Shown: positions 15,694-26,005, counted from the stretch's first letter. The stretch: 64,000 nt of DNA from Moraxella oculi (GCF_023336735.1 NZ_JAMBAQ010000005.1:49812-113811); one strand, 5' to 3'. The notes: a model not told the origin generated them from the letters alone. Numbers and translations are program-made.

Positions 15694-16520
15694 TACAGCC
15701 CCCAGTGTGGAATTTGAAGCAAAATTAAGGCAATGACAATGCCAACGCATGCCGATAAGGTTAGCATGGTAGAGAACATCCATCGACCCACGCCCATATT
15801 GATATAGCCTTTTAGCATGTCAGATAGGGCGTTGATGATGGGGAAACTTGGTACAAGTAGTAGCACACTGGCAGCCACTGCAATGTCTGCGGTATCTCCT
15901 AGGGATATCCAGTCATTCAAATCTAAAAAGTAAGCTGATGCACCCAATATTGTTGCTACAAAGGCGGTGATGATGACCACGACGAACGGGTTGAAATGTT
16001 GACTGGATAAATAAAGACGCATTCGCATCGCACAAAATGCAGCTGCCATCGTGATGAGGGAGATGACAAAATTACCCCCATTCAGATACGCAAAGCAGGC
16101 ACAAGACAAACTCACAAATAATGCCATCAGGTTATTTGAATAGGTAGCACGATTGATGTGATCAAACTGACTTTCAACTTGGTCGATGAAGTCATTGTTT
16201 TTAAAATTGCTTTCTGCATTCATGACGATTTGTTGGATTTGTACCAGAATACTCACATTAATCCCTTGATGCACGGTGTTTCTAGCGGTTGTGATGCACC
16301 GACCATCATAAAGTGTGGTGAGTGTGATGGCGTTAAAGGATAAGGCACATTCCACACCATCAACCCCGAGCGATACGCCAAGTCGCTTGGTCAAATCAAC
16401 CACCACGGCAGATTCACCCCCATATTGCATGAATAATAAAGCACAACGCACGCACAGTCTGGTGATGCGTTGCTGTTGTTCATGAGAAAGATGAGATGGA
16501 GCGGAGTGGATATGGGGCAT
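15693..16520 (-). CDS. yjjP: ThrE/YjjP-type exporter subunit
   Basis: A 275-residue partner of YjjB. The N-terminal soluble part has the family features GGESAVVVDLTKRLG, VECALSFNAITLTT and HQGINVSILVQIQ. The C-terminal half has about five membrane helices, including VLLLVPSFPIINALSDMLKG. The ATG at 16520 is chosen because homologues start just before the EQQQRITRLCVRCALL-like stretch; a TTG 54 bases upstream would add an unrelated extension. The ribosome binding site is weak. It forms a two-gene operon with yjjB and is divergent from ilvE. Confidence 0.85.
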   Translation of the reverse strand: MPHIHSAPSHLSHEQQQRITRLCVRCALLFMQYGGESAVVVDLTKRLGVSLGVDGVECALSFNAITLTTLYDGRCITTARNTVHQGINVSILVQIQQIVMNAESNFKNNDFIDQVESQFDHINRATYSNNLMALFVSLSCACFAYLNGGNFVISLITMAAAFCAMRMRLYLSSQHFNPFVVVIITAFVATILGASAYFLDLNDWISLGDTADIAVAASVLLLVPSFPIINALSDMLKGYINMGVGRWMFSTMLTLSACVGIVIALILLQIPHWGL

Positions 16521-16609
16521 AGCAATGAAGATGATCAAGGGTTGATGGACATATTTTAAAGGTAAATTTAACAAAAATCATTAAAAATAGTGAATATATT
16601 GAAAAAGCA

Positions 16610-16638
16610 TTGCAAAAGATGCTTGGGCTGGCTATAAT
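16610..16638 (+). promoter_or_regulatory. ilvE promoter
   Basis: TTGCAA (16610-16615), a 17-base spacer, TATAAT (16633-16638), 48 bases upstream of the ilvE start. A near-consensus sigma70 promoter. Confidence 0.8.
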
Positions 16639-16686
16639 CGTTTGGCAGTTTTTTTGTCAATTATTGATAAGTTTTAAGGAATATCT

Positions 16687-17619
16687 ATGAATATGGCAAC
16701 CAATCCTGGGAAACTATGGTTAGATGGTACGATTGTTGAACAGTCAGAAGCTAAGGTTCATGTTTTAACACACAGCCTTCATTATGGCTTGGCGGTATTT
16801 GAGGGTGTGCGTGCTTATCAGACCCCAGATGGCCGTACGGCAATTTTTCGTTTGCAAGAGCATACCGAACGCTTATTAAATTCAGCGAAGATTTTTCAGT
16901 TGAATGTGCCTTATGATCATGACACGCTGGCACAAGCCCAAAAAGATGTGGTGCGTGAAAGTGGTTTGAGTGCTGCCTACATTCGCCCATTGATTTGGGT
17001 AGGGTCTGAAAAGCTGGGTATTGCAGCCAAAGACAATACCATTCATGCGGCAGTTGCCGCTTGGCATTGGGGTGCATATTTGGGCGAAGATGGCATCAAA
17101 AATGGCATTCGTGCCAAAACCTCAAGTTATACGCATCACCACCCAAATGTAACGATGTGTAAAGCAAAAGCAGCTGCCAATTATCCTGTTTCTATTCTTG
17201 CCAATCAAGAAGCGACGAAAGCAGGCTATGATGAAGCGATTTTGATGGATCCTTTGGGTTATGTTTGTCAAGGCTCTGGCGAAAACCTATTTTTGGTAAA
17301 AAATGGTGAGTTGCATACTCCTGATCTGGCGGGCGGAGCATTAGATGGCATCACTCGTCGCACCATCATTGAGTTTGCTTGTGATTTGGGTATTAAAGTT
17401 GTTGAGCGTCGCATCACCCGTGATGAGTTCTATCTTGCTGATGAGATTTTCATGACAGGTACAGCAGCGGAAGTAACCCCGATCCGTGAGTATGATGATC
17501 GTGTGATTGGAAACGGCTCTCGTGGCCCAATCACTGAACAATTACAGACTTTATACTTTGATGTCGTCCAAGGTCGCAATGAAAAGTACAAGCACTGGCT
17601 ATCTTTCGTTGATGAATGA
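16687..17619 (+). CDS. ilvE: Branched-chain amino acid aminotransferase
   Basis: 310 residues, class IV PLP-dependent aminotransferase that makes valine, leucine and isoleucine from their keto acids. Seen: HSLHYGLAVFEGVRAY near residue 29, the PLP lysine Lys161 in the stretch CKAKAAANY, the substrate-side motif GSGENLFLV, and TGTAAEVTPIREYDDR near the end. The start ATG at 16687 follows AAGGA. It stands alone with its own promoter and terminator rather than with other ilv genes. Confidence 0.95.
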   Translation: MNMATNPGKLWLDGTIVEQSEAKVHVLTHSLHYGLAVFEGVRAYQTPDGRTAIFRLQEHTERLLNSAKIFQLNVPYDHDTLAQAQKDVVRESGLSAAYIRPLIWVGSEKLGIAAKDNTIHAAVAAWHWGAYLGEDGIKNGIRAKTSSYTHHHPNVTMCKAKAAANYPVSILANQEATKAGYDEAILMDPLGYVCQGSGENLFLVKNGELHTPDLAGGALDGITRRTIIEFACDLGIKVVERRITRDEFYLADEIFMTGTAAEVTPIREYDDRVIGNGSRGPITEQLQTLYFDVVQGRNEKYKHWLSFVDE

Positions 17620-17643
17620 TGGGTCGGGTGTTTGTCATTCCAT

Positions 17644-17672
17644 AAAAAAGACGGGTCATGCCGTCTTTTTTT
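17644..17672 (+). terminator. ilvE terminator
   Basis: An 11-bp stem AAAAAAGACGG (17644-17654) and CCGTCTTTTTT (17661-17671), loop GTCATG, T run. Confidence 0.9.
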
Positions 17673-17772
17673 ATATGAGTAAGATGTTTAACCGCATTTT
17701 CAAAAGGCGTACTTGCTAAAATTATGTTATGATAAGATAAAATACAATTTGCTTATTAAAAGGTGCCAGATC

Positions 17773-19035
17773 ATGACACAGTTTGACCCAAAACTTGACC
17801 TAAATTGGCAGTCAGATGCCCTAGATGCCTCCTTGGGATTTTTTGAACAGACTTTGGCGGTGCGTGGTGGCTATCATCGCACTGATGAAGGTGAGCATGG
17901 TGAAGCGATTTTTACCACCAGTAGCTATGTGTATCAAAATGCAAAAGATGCCGCCGACCATTTTAATGGTAACAAAAAAGGCAATGTGTACAGTCGTCAT
18001 ACCAATCCCACCGTGCGAGCCCTTGAAAGACGGCTGGCTTTACTAGAAAACGGTGATCGTTGTGTGGCGACTTCCAGTGGTATGGGGGCGATTTTGACAA
18101 TGTGCTTGGCTTATTTAAAGGCAGGGGATCATTTGTTGTGTGCCAAGCAATTATTTGGTTCATCGGTAGCATTGTTTGATACTTATTTTAAAGCTTTTGG
18201 CGTTGATGTGGATTATGTGGACTGTTTTGATACCAACGCTTGGCAAAACGCCATTAAAGAAAACACCAAGGTATGCTATTTAGAAAGTCCAAGCAATCCC
18301 TTGGCTCAAATTGCTGACATCGGGGCGATCGCCAAAATTGCCCATGATCATGGCGCGTTACTCATTGTGGATAATTGCTTTGCTACTCCTGCCATTCAAA
18401 AACCCTTGGATTTGGGGGCGGATATTGTCATTCATTCAGCTTCTAAATACATTGACGGACAAGGACGAGTATTGGGGGGGGCATTGGTTGGTTCAAATGA
18501 GCTGATGGAAAAAGCGTTTACGGTCATTCGTACAGGCGGTATTAGCTTATCTCCCTTTAATGCGTGGGTGCTATTAAAAGGGCTTGAAACGCTATCAATC
18601 CGTATGAAAGCCCATTGTGAGAACGCCAACAAGGTTGCCGAATTTTTACAAAATCACCCAAAAGTTGCAAAAGTACATTTTTCTGGCTTGCCGACCCACG
18701 ATAGCCACCATATCGCCAAAAAACAACATACCGCCCTAAACAATGTTGGCGGTGGGGCGATCACTGGGGCATTTGGGGCGATTATTGGTTTTGAAGTTGC
18801 CGACCAAAAATCGGCGTGGCACATCATTGACAGTACAAAGATGATTAGTATTACCAATAATTTGGGCGATGCCAAAACCACCATTACTCACCCTGCGACC
18901 ACCACGCACTTTCGCATGACGCCAGAGCAAAGAGCAGAAGCGGGTGTTAATGAGGGGCTGATTCGCCTGTCTGTGGGCCTTGAAGAGGTTGATGACATCA
19001 TCGCTGATTTGGCAAGGGGCTTGGATGCGTTGTAG
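17773..19035 (+). CDS. metZ: O-succinylhomoserine sulfhydrylase
   Basis: A 420-residue Cys/Met metabolism PLP enzyme that makes homocysteine directly from O-succinylhomoserine and sulfide. Seen: TTSSYVYQNAKDAADHF, NVYSRHTNPTVRALERRLALLE, the PLP-binding lysine Lys225 in HSASKYIDGQGR, and the C-terminal ITHPATTTHFRM and GLIRLSVGLE. The IDGQGR after the lysine is usual for MetZ-type proteins and separates it from MetB. The start at 17773 is chosen over an in-frame 20-residue extension because the family begins here and AAGG lies upstream. Confidence 0.9.
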   Translation: MTQFDPKLDLNWQSDALDASLGFFEQTLAVRGGYHRTDEGEHGEAIFTTSSYVYQNAKDAADHFNGNKKGNVYSRHTNPTVRALERRLALLENGDRCVATSSGMGAILTMCLAYLKAGDHLLCAKQLFGSSVALFDTYFKAFGVDVDYVDCFDTNAWQNAIKENTKVCYLESPSNPLAQIADIGAIAKIAHDHGALLIVDNCFATPAIQKPLDLGADIVIHSASKYIDGQGRVLGGALVGSNELMEKAFTVIRTGGISLSPFNAWVLLKGLETLSIRMKAHCENANKVAEFLQNHPKVAKVHFSGLPTHDSHHIAKKQHTALNNVGGGAITGAFGAIIGFEVADQKSAWHIIDSTKMISITNNLGDAKTTITHPATTTHFRMTPEQRAEAGVNEGLIRLSVGLEEVDDIIADLARGLDAL

Positions 19036-19154
19036 GCATTAAATTTTTAATAAGGTTGTGTTGTTTTGATTGTTTTTTAAATTTTCGGATTTAACACGGT
19101 TTTAGCATTAATATCAGACTTGTTAATATTTTAATATTAGATGGAAGTGGCAAC

Positions 19155-20054
19155 ATGAGTCTTTTAGATAAATTATTCAAATCCAACCATAATGATTCCA
19201 TCATAGCCATTAAAAAAAAGCGACTGGCAGAGCAAAAATTAGAATCTGAGCTTGATCAGGCAATGGCATTATATGAGCAGGCGACAGCCTTGCATCATGA
19301 TGGCGAATATGAAACGGCAGCCAAGCTGTTATTTGAGGCTGCATCATATGGATTGGCAGATGCTCAGCGTAGTCTTGGCGTGATGCACTGTGAGGGATTG
19401 GGTGTGAGGCAGGATCATCAAAAAGGGTATGAACTTTTGATGAAGGCTGCCCAACAGCATGACATCAAGGCCTGTCATAATCTGGGGGTGATGTATTATC
19501 ACGGTTTTGGCATTGATCAAAACCACCAAACAGCGTTTGAATGGTATAAAAAGGCCGCTGACCACAATCATCCATCATCCTGCCATAACATTGCCTTAAT
19601 GTATGAATATGGCGTAGGCGTGCAGCCAGATGATGAGCAAGCAGCGACATGGCATGAGCGTGCAGGCGAGCTGGGATTTGTCATGTCTTATTTGAATCTG
19701 GGTAATTTATACTGTGCTGGTCGTGGTGTGCCACAAGATCATGTAAAAGCAGTGGCATGTTTTGAAAAAGCGGCAGCGGAAGATGTGGCTGAGGCCAAAT
19801 ACAATTTGGCTGTGCATCATCAGCGTGGTGAGGGGGTGGTGCAGGACTTGACCAAAGCTTATGATTATTTTGAACAGGCAGCCAGGCTGAACTTTGCACC
19901 TGCAATGCATCAATTGGCAATTTGTCATCTGGAAGGTTTGGGTGTTGATAAAGATGAGAATGCGGCGATTGCTTGGCTTCATCAGTCTGCCAGTCAAGAT
20001 TATGAGCCTGCCTGCCATCTGTTGAATGAGCGACAATCCAAAGAGAGTTCATGA
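19155..20054 (+). CDS. Sel1-like repeat protein
   Basis: A 299-residue protein made of about six Sel1-like (TPR-type) repeats from residue about 45 on, each with the pattern A-x-x-x-L-G-x-x-Y-x-x-G-x-G-V-x-x-D; clear units include LGVMHCEGLGVRQD, LGVMYYHGFGIDQN, LGNLYCAGRGVPQD and LAICHLEGLGVDKD. The N-terminus is a charged helix. There is no signal peptide, so it is cytoplasmic. Such repeats bind proteins; the partner is unknown. It stands alone between metZ and nrdB. Confidence 0.85.
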   Translation: MSLLDKLFKSNHNDSIIAIKKKRLAEQKLESELDQAMALYEQATALHHDGEYETAAKLLFEAASYGLADAQRSLGVMHCEGLGVRQDHQKGYELLMKAAQQHDIKACHNLGVMYYHGFGIDQNHQTAFEWYKKAADHNHPSSCHNIALMYEYGVGVQPDDEQAATWHERAGELGFVMSYLNLGNLYCAGRGVPQDHVKAVACFEKAAAEDVAEAKYNLAVHHQRGEGVVQDLTKAYDYFEQAARLNFAPAMHQLAICHLEGLGVDKDENAAIAWLHQSASQDYEPACHLLNERQSKESS

Positions 20055-20280
20055 CCATGCTTCATATGGCTTGATGGTCGGCTTTGGTGCATGTATGACC
20101 TTGGAGGCTTGGCAATGAAATTTTAAATAAAGTTGTGATAAAAGATTGAGATCGGTGTGCGAAATGCCAAAAAATTGTGTTAAAATTACGCCAGTTTACC
20201 TTTTAGTATGATTGTATGACATAATGGTGCGACATTAAATTTTTCAAAAAATCAATGTCGTTCGTCAAATGGGGCTGTTC

Positions 20281-21378
20281 ATGTATTATTCAATTTTCTG
20301 CCAAAATAAAAACGATGTTTTAAAAGAACCCATGTTCTTTGGGCAACCTGTCAATGTTTCTCGCTATGACCAACAAAAACACCCCATCTTTGAACAGCTC
20401 ATAGAAAAACAGCTTTCATTTTTCTGGAGGCCTGAAGAGATTGATGTTTCTAAAGACCGCATTGATTTTGGTAAGCTGTCTACCCACGAAAAGCATATTT
20501 TTCTATCCAATCTCAAATACCAAACGCTATTAGACAGCATTCAAGGCAGAAGCCCTAATGCAGTACTTTTACCTTTGGTTTCTATCCCAGAGTTAGAGAC
20601 TTGGATTGAGACATGGTCATTCTCTGAAACCATTCATAGTAGAAGTTATACACACATCATTCGTAATATCGTCGCAGACCCATCTGTCATCTTTGATGAC
20701 ATCATGGATAATGAACACATCTTAGCTCGTGCTAAAGACATTGCTCATTATTATGATGACTTATATCATGCTTCTCAACAATACCTACTCACAGGCAAAG
20801 GCGATTTAAAAGCTTTAAAAAAGAAACTGTATCTTTGCTTAGTTGTTGTCAATGTGCTTGAAGCCATTCGCTTTTATGTGTCTTTTGCCTGTTCATTTGC
20901 TTTTGCTGAGCGAAAACTGATGGAGGGTAACGCTAAGATTATCAAGATGATTGCCAGAGATGAAGCATTACATCTAAATGGTACACAGCACATGATTAAT
21001 CTGATGCGACATGGTAAAGATGACCCTGATATGGTAGAGATTGCGAAAGAATGTGAATCGCAGGCGATTGAGATTTTTAAAAGTGCTGCTCAGCAAGAAA
21101 AAGATTGGGCTGACTATCTGTTTAAAGATGGTTCTATGATTGGTCTTAATCGTGATATCTTGTGTCATTATATTGAATTTATTACCAATACTCGCATGGC
21201 TGCCATTGGGCTGCCCCCCATATTTGATACCAAAGCAAATCCAATCCCTTGGATTAATACTTGGCTTTCTTCTGATAATGTACAAGTCGCTCCGCAAGAG
21301 ACTGAAATCACCACTTATTTGGTGGGTCAAATTGATAGCGATCTTGATGATGTTGATCTTGATGATTTTGAGCTGTGA
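20281..21378 (+). CDS. nrdB: Class Ia ribonucleotide reductase, beta subunit
   Basis: A 365-residue diferric-tyrosyl radical subunit. Seen: [21 protein letters not shown] at the start, LLDSIQGR with iron ligand Asp85, [14 protein letters not shown] with Glu116, His119 and radical Tyr123, the second ligand set in [13 protein letters not shown], and the C-terminal tail [11 protein letters not shown] that docks to NrdA. The ATG at 20281 fits the family start; an in-frame ATG 12 bases earlier is possible. It lies with yfaE 70 bases downstream, but nrdA is 22 kb away on the other strand. Confidence 0.97.
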   Translation: MYYSIFCQNKNDVLKEPMFFGQPVNVSRYDQQKHPIFEQLIEKQLSFFWRPEEIDVSKDRIDFGKLSTHEKHIFLSNLKYQTLLDSIQGRSPNAVLLPLVSIPELETWIETWSFSETIHSRSYTHIIRNIVADPSVIFDDIMDNEHILARAKDIAHYYDDLYHASQQYLLTGKGDLKALKKKLYLCLVVVNVLEAIRFYVSFACSFAFAERKLMEGNAKIIKMIARDEALHLNGTQHMINLMRHGKDDPDMVEIAKECESQAIEIFKSAAQQEKDWADYLFKDGSMIGLNRDILCHYIEFITNTRMAAIGLPPIFDTKANPIPWINTWLSSDNVQVAPQETEITTYLVGQIDSDLDDVDLDDFEL

Positions 21379-21447
21379 GATGACTTTTTTAGTAAAGGCG
21401 TGAGTGTCATATGGGCGACTGCGATGCCTGAGTAACATGGGGGTGGA

Positions 21448-21783
21448 ATGGGCTGGGTATTCACCGATGAGATGCGTTTTTATTTACATGATGGCGAGAC
21501 GCTTTTGCAAGGAATGAGACGAACGCAGCATCAGATGGTGCGATTTGAATGTCAAGAAGGCTATTGTGGTTGTTGTAAGATGCGAGTAACTGCCAAGACA
21601 GGGGTGGTGAATATGGTGAGAACACCGATTGCCATACTTGAAGATGATGAGATATTGGCATGTTGTTGTTGTCCAGTTGGTACGGTATGCGTTACTTATG
21701 TTCCTAAGGCGACTGATCAGCATGATGATGCCAACTTGGCATCATGGATTAATCTGATGAACGCATCAAATAATCACACTTAA
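21448..21783 (+). CDS. yfaE: YfaE-like 2Fe-2S ferredoxin for NrdB maintenance
   Basis: A 111-residue plant-type ferredoxin. The cluster ligands are Cys35, Cys40 and Cys43 in ECQEGYCGCC, plus a cysteine of the run LACCCCP. YfaE delivers electrons to rebuild the NrdB diiron-tyrosyl cofactor, and its place right behind nrdB supports this. The C-terminal 30 residues after VTYVPK are extra compared with the short E. coli protein. It ends at a bidirectional terminator. Confidence 0.9.
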   Translation: MGWVFTDEMRFYLHDGETLLQGMRRTQHQMVRFECQEGYCGCCKMRVTAKTGVVNMVRTPIAILEDDEILACCCCPVGTVCVTYVPKATDQHDDANLASWINLMNASNNHT

Positions 21784-21810
21784 ACGACCTTGTCCATTTT
21801 GATTTGACAA

Positions 21811-21845
21811 ATAAAATACCGCCATTTTGCGGTATTTTATTTTTG
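21811..21845. terminator. Bidirectional terminator between yfaE and ppk2
   Basis: A 12-bp perfect stem ATAAAATACCGC (21811-21822) and GCGGTATTTTAT (21829-21840), loop CATTTT, followed by TTTTG. It lies between convergent genes. Confidence 0.9.
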
Positions 21846-21865
21846 TGCAAATTTTTACACCAGAG

Positions 21866-22966
21866 TTACTCACTGTCTTTATTTGACTTGGTCGCTCGGG
21901 CGATTCTGGCAGAAGTCATTGCAAGATCGGTGCGTTCATCTTTTTCATATAAAGCACCTGCACGACCGACAATCAATGGATCAATATTGCCAATTTGAGC
22001 GGCATCTTTATTGTCGTAATTTAGCTTATTAAGCACATAACGCATGGCGTTTAAGCGAGCACGCTTTTTGCAGTCGGACTTGATGACAATCCATGGTGAT
22101 TCTGCTGTGTCAGTGTTAAAGAACATGGCTTCTTTGGATAGGGTATAATCATCCCATTTATTCAAAGAGGCCTTATCAACAGGCGATAATTTCCACTGTT
22201 TTAGCGGATCGTTTTCTCGACTGGCAAAACGCGCTTTTTGTTCATCTCTTGATACCGAAAACCAAAATTTGACAAGCTGAATTCCCGACTCAATCAAATG
22301 TTTTTCAAATTCAGGCACTTGGTGCATGAAAGTTTGGTATTCTGCGTCAGTACAAAAGCCCATGACGCGCTCAACGACAGCACGGTTATACCAAGAGCGG
22401 TCAAACAGCACAATTTCACCAGCTGTCGGCAGGTGCTGAACATAACGCTGAAAGTACCATTGACCTTTTTCTTGTTCAGTGGGTTTTTCTAAGGCGACAA
22501 CTCTGGCACCACGAGGATTTAAATGCTCCATGAAGCGTTTGATGGTACCACCCTTGCCAGCGGCATCACGACCTTCAAAAATGATGACGAGCTTTTGACC
22601 TGTGGCTTTGATATGATGTTGTAGTTTTAAGAGTTCAATTTGTAGTTTGTATTTTTGTGCTTCGTAATTTTTACGACTTAATCGATACTTATATGGATAG
22701 CCACCTTCACGCCAGTTGTCGGATAATTGCGTGTCCTTAGATTTATCTCCACGAATTTGATTGGTTACTTGGCGTGTGGTGGTAGATGGTAGATAGTGAG
22801 CCAGCAGTTGTTCTGCTTCTGCCAAGTCATCAGGTGTGGCATGCATCAACAAATCCTCAAGCTGACTGGCGGTGCTTAGCATGGATTTGTTTTCGGCTTT
22901 GGGTGTGGATTTGATGTTGCGACGAGTTCTTGGGGTTTTGGCGATGGTTTTATCGTCAGTTGACAT
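21866..22966 (-). CDS. ppk2: Polyphosphate kinase 2 family protein
   Basis: A 366-residue PPK2-type kinase that transfers phosphate between polyphosphate and nucleotides. Seen: a Walker A EGRDAAGKGG at residues 131-140, a lid-module arginine stretch with LNPRGARVVAL, a Walker B-like VLFDRSWYNRAVVERVMGF, and WDDYTLSKEAMF. The first about 80 residues are a basic, low-complexity extension. The start ATG at 22966 follows AGGAG. Sequence alone does not tell whether it prefers ADP, GDP or AMP. Confidence 0.93.
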   Translation of the reverse strand: MSTDDKTIAKTPRTRRNIKSTPKAENKSMLSTASQLEDLLMHATPDDLAEAEQLLAHYLPSTTTRQVTNQIRGDKSKDTQLSDNWREGGYPYKYRLSRKNYEAQKYKLQIELLKLQHHIKATGQKLVIIFEGRDAAGKGGTIKRFMEHLNPRGARVVALEKPTEQEKGQWYFQRYVQHLPTAGEIVLFDRSWYNRAVVERVMGFCTDAEYQTFMHQVPEFEKHLIESGIQLVKFWFSVSRDEQKARFASRENDPLKQWKLSPVDKASLNKWDDYTLSKEAMFFNTDTAESPWIVIKSDCKKRARLNAMRYVLNKLNYDNKDAAQIGNIDPLIVGRAGALYEKDERTDLAMTSARIARATKSNKDSE

Positions 22967-23056
22967 AACACACTCCTAACAAAAAATAAAAAACTATTAC
23001 TACTGTTTTATATTACCATTTTCTATCTGTTGTGGCAACGATTTGATGCAATATCA

Positions 23057-24412
23057 TCATGGTTGTATATGGGGCTTGATAAGTGCGTCGCTGTTTGTGC
23101 GTGAATCGAGGGCAACGAGCAAGGTATGAGCACCAATGAACTTACGACTGATGAACATCATTTCTTTTGGGGGTAGACTAAACTCAAATGACGCCATGCC
23201 ATTTTTGGCGCTTGCCATGACACGATGATAAAGACGACTATCCGCCCAGCGGTACAATCCATTTTCATCAATGAATTGCTGCTCAATTAAGGCAGGGTTG
23301 GCAAAAGGTTGGCATGCTAATAAAAATAATTCTGCCATGTCATCCTTGGGCTTTCCATTGAGTTTGTCAAAAAATTCATAACCTGTCATGGCAGCTTTCA
23401 TCTGCTGTTTGTCTTGGTGGTATCCTGCGGCCATGAGGTTTTTTGCAATGGTCAGTAATTGGTCATCAAAGCGTCTGATCGCCCCAAAATCCAGCAAAAC
23501 TAACTGATCTTTACCATCGTCATCAATTCTTACCAAATAGTTACCAAAGTTCGGATCGGTTTGCATTTCACCCCATTCAAACAACTCTCGAATGACAATT
23601 TCAATCGCTGCTTGACCAAGTGCGTTGCGTCTGTCTTGAGGGAGTTGTCTTAGGCGTGGGTCATTTAAGGATATGCCTGTCTCAAAGCTCATGCAAATTA
23701 GACGGTCGGTACTGTAATTATCAAAAATGGTTGGTACAATATAGCGATCGTCATTCGCCAAATACTGAGCAAATCTCTTGGTAGTATTGGCTTCGGTGCG
23801 ATAATCCACTTCGGTGTGGAGCAAGTTTTGGATTTCTAAAAACCAGTCATCTAACGCTTTGGTCTGCGGCACAGCATTGGTGATTTTAAGTAATTGTTTA
23901 AAAATTGCAAGGTCGGAATCAATCGCATCAGCAACACTGGGATATTGCACTTTAAAGACAACTGTACGACCTGAAAACTTATGCACCGCTTTATGTACTT
24001 GAGCCAAGCTTGCAGTACCAATCGGCGTGCGTTCGATGTCAAAATCATGCACGCGTTCGCCAAGCTCATGCTTTAAGGCCTCATAGATGAGATGCCATGA
24101 CAGCGGAGCTGTGTTGTCATCTAAGGTGTGCAGAGCATTAATGACCTCTTTTGGTAAAAAATTCTCGCCATACAACGCAAGCATCTGTCCAATTTTTACC
24201 ACTGAGCCTTTTAACTTTCCCAATTCACGCACCAAGTAGTCGGCCTGTTCTTGTAGTAAAATCTGCTTTTGCGTCTGTTTTTCTTCTTTGCTTAAAAATA
24301 ATCCAGAAACACCGCTTTTTGCCCAGTGTGCACCTATGTTCAAGGAGGTTTTGGCGATTGAAAGGCGGCGTTGCAATGCAGAGGTTTTGAGTTGATTGAG
24401 TGGCTTGGTCAT
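23057..24412 (-). CDS. AarF/UbiB-family (ABC1/ADCK) atypical kinase
   Basis: About 451 residues. Seen: the family-defining KxGQ motif in LKGSVVKIGQMLALYG, the alanine-rich loop PIGTASLAQVHKA, the ATP-binding lysine in VFKVQYP, and the catalytic DPNFGNYLV and LLDFGAIRR. UbiB-like proteins support ubiquinone synthesis, but this copy is not next to ubiE/ubiJ and lacks the two C-terminal membrane helices of true UbiB, so I leave it as AarF-like. The ATG at 24412 is chosen over a TTG seven codons upstream; neither has a good ribosome binding site. Confidence 0.85.
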   Translation of the reverse strand: MTKPLNQLKTSALQRRLSIAKTSLNIGAHWAKSGVSGLFLSKEEKQTQKQILLQEQADYLVRELGKLKGSVVKIGQMLALYGENFLPKEVINALHTLDDNTAPLSWHLIYEALKHELGERVHDFDIERTPIGTASLAQVHKAVHKFSGRTVVFKVQYPSVADAIDSDLAIFKQLLKITNAVPQTKALDDWFLEIQNLLHTEVDYRTEANTTKRFAQYLANDDRYIVPTIFDNYSTDRLICMSFETGISLNDPRLRQLPQDRRNALGQAAIEIVIRELFEWGEMQTDPNFGNYLVRIDDDGKDQLVLLDFGAIRRFDDQLLTIAKNLMAAGYHQDKQQMKAAMTGYEFFDKLNGKPKDDMAELFLLACQPFANPALIEQQFIDENGLYRWADSRLYHRVMASAKNGMASFEFSLPPKEMMFISRKFIGAHTLLVALDSRTNSDALIKPHIQP

Positions 24413-24500
24413 GGTGTTGCTGATTTGTGTCAATTTTTATATTAATGGGGCATTATAACAAAAAAATCAATCATCAAAAACACCATGCGGTAAAAATTTA

Positions 24501-24532
24501 ATAAAAACGCCCCAGCTGAATGTTGGGGCGTT
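24501..24532 (-). terminator. purD terminator
   Basis: Stem AACGCCCCA (24506-24514) and TGGGGCGTT (24524-24532) with a 9-base loop. On the minus strand it is followed by TTTATT, 9 bases after the purD stop. Confidence 0.85.
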
Positions 24533-24540
24533 AAGTGGTC

Positions 24541-25812
24541 TTAGCGAGTAATTGCTCGCCAGCCAATGTCACGGCGATATTGCATGCCGTCAAAGCTGAT
24601 GCCTTTGATTGTATTTAAAGCGGTGGCTTGGGCTTGGGCGATGTCATCTGCTAATGCTGTAATGCACAGCACACGACCACCGTCTGTTACGACATCATCG
24701 CCTACTTGCTTAGTGCCTGCATGAAAGACTTTGATGTTAGAATCGGTGGTGCCACTGCCTGTAATGACATCACCTTTACTGCTAGACTCTGGATAGCCAC
24801 GACTGGCAAGTACGATGCCCAAAGCGACTTGATCAGACCATTTGGCTTCACTTGGTAGATTGCCTGCCAGACCTGCTTGAATCAGCTCAACCAGCGAGCT
24901 TTTTAAACGCATCATGATGGGCTGTGTCTCTGGATCTCCAAAACGACAATTAAATTCAATGACTTGGGGGTCGCCATTGTCATCAATCATCAATCCTGCA
25001 TATAAAAATCCCGTATAAGGTGTGCCGTTCGCTTTCATGGCGTCAACCACAGGGCGAATCACACGACTGACAACTTTGTCATGCACTGCTTGGGTAACCA
25101 CGGGGGCTGGGCTATACGCACCCATGCCACCAGTATTAGCCCCTGTATCGCCTTCAAAAATGCGTTTATGGTCTTGGCTGGTTGCCATTGGTAAGATGTT
25201 ATCGCCATCAATCATGCAAATGAACGAGGCTTCTTCGCCAATCAAAAACTGCTCAATCACCACACGACTGCCTGCGTCCCCAAACTTATTGTCGCTTAGC
25301 ATGTCATCAATCGCAGCAAAAGCGTCTGATTGAGTCATGGCGACAACCACGCCTTTACCTGCTGCTAAGCCATCTGCCTTGATGACAATGGGTGTGCCTT
25401 GTTCTTTGACATAATCTTTGGCCTTTTTGGCATCGCCAAATACTTCATAAAATGCGGTGGGTATGCCATGCTGCTTCATAAAAGATTTTGCAAAAGATTT
25501 TGATCCTTCTAATTGGGCACAATATTGTGTCGGCCCCCATACTTGGATATTGGCATGGCGTAAGTCATCAACGATGCCTGCTACTAATGGTGCTTCAGGG
25601 CCGACCAGCACAAAAGCAACGGCATTGTTTTGGCAAAACTCAATCACCTTTTGATGATTGGTTATGTCCAAATCAATGTTTTGGAGTTTCGACTCTTGAG
25701 CAGTACCGGCATTGCCCTTAGCAACGAATACGGTGTTAACTTGGTCATCTTTGGCACATGCCCACGCCAATGCGTGTTCACGACCACCTGTGCCTAGTAC
25801 AAGAATGTTCAT
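24541..25812 (-). CDS. purD: Phosphoribosylamine-glycine ligase (GAR synthetase)
   Basis: 423 residues, ATP-grasp enzyme of purine synthesis that joins glycine to phosphoribosylamine. Seen: MNILVLGTGGREHALAW at the N-terminus, PEAPLVAGIVDDLR, the ATP-grasp IKADGLAAGKGVVVA, EEASFICMIDG, TGGMGAYSPAPV, and EFNCRFGDPETQ. The start ATG at 25812 follows AGGA; the in-frame upstream extension is not conserved. purH is not beside it, unlike in enterobacteria. Confidence 0.96.
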   Translation of the reverse strand: MNILVLGTGGREHALAWACAKDDQVNTVFVAKGNAGTAQESKLQNIDLDITNHQKVIEFCQNNAVAFVLVGPEAPLVAGIVDDLRHANIQVWGPTQYCAQLEGSKSFAKSFMKQHGIPTAFYEVFGDAKKAKDYVKEQGTPIVIKADGLAAGKGVVVAMTQSDAFAAIDDMLSDNKFGDAGSRVVIEQFLIGEEASFICMIDGDNILPMATSQDHKRIFEGDTGANTGGMGAYSPAPVVTQAVHDKVVSRVIRPVVDAMKANGTPYTGFLYAGLMIDDNGDPQVIEFNCRFGDPETQPIMMRLKSSLVELIQAGLAGNLPSEAKWSDQVALGIVLASRGYPESSSKGDVITGSGTTDSNIKVFHAGTKQVGDDVVTDGGRVLCITALADDIAQAQATALNTIKGISFDGMQYRRDIGWRAITR

Positions 25813-26005
25813 AAAAATTCCTAATAAAAAGCCAAAATCACCACTGTAACAGTGATTCATGAAACAATGGTTATTGATGAATGAAAATGACGCCCATCAA
25901 AGAGCGTTCCGGTCAAAGACATGAGCCAACCCATACAATATCACGCAAACGCACGCATCTGATGGCAAAAAGTTTGACTACAATTCAACAATCCTTGATG
26001 AGTGA

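Noticed and set aside
17620..17772. Riboswitch upstream of metZ
   Set aside because: After the ilvE terminator only about 100 AT-rich bases remain, with no SAM-type conserved helices.
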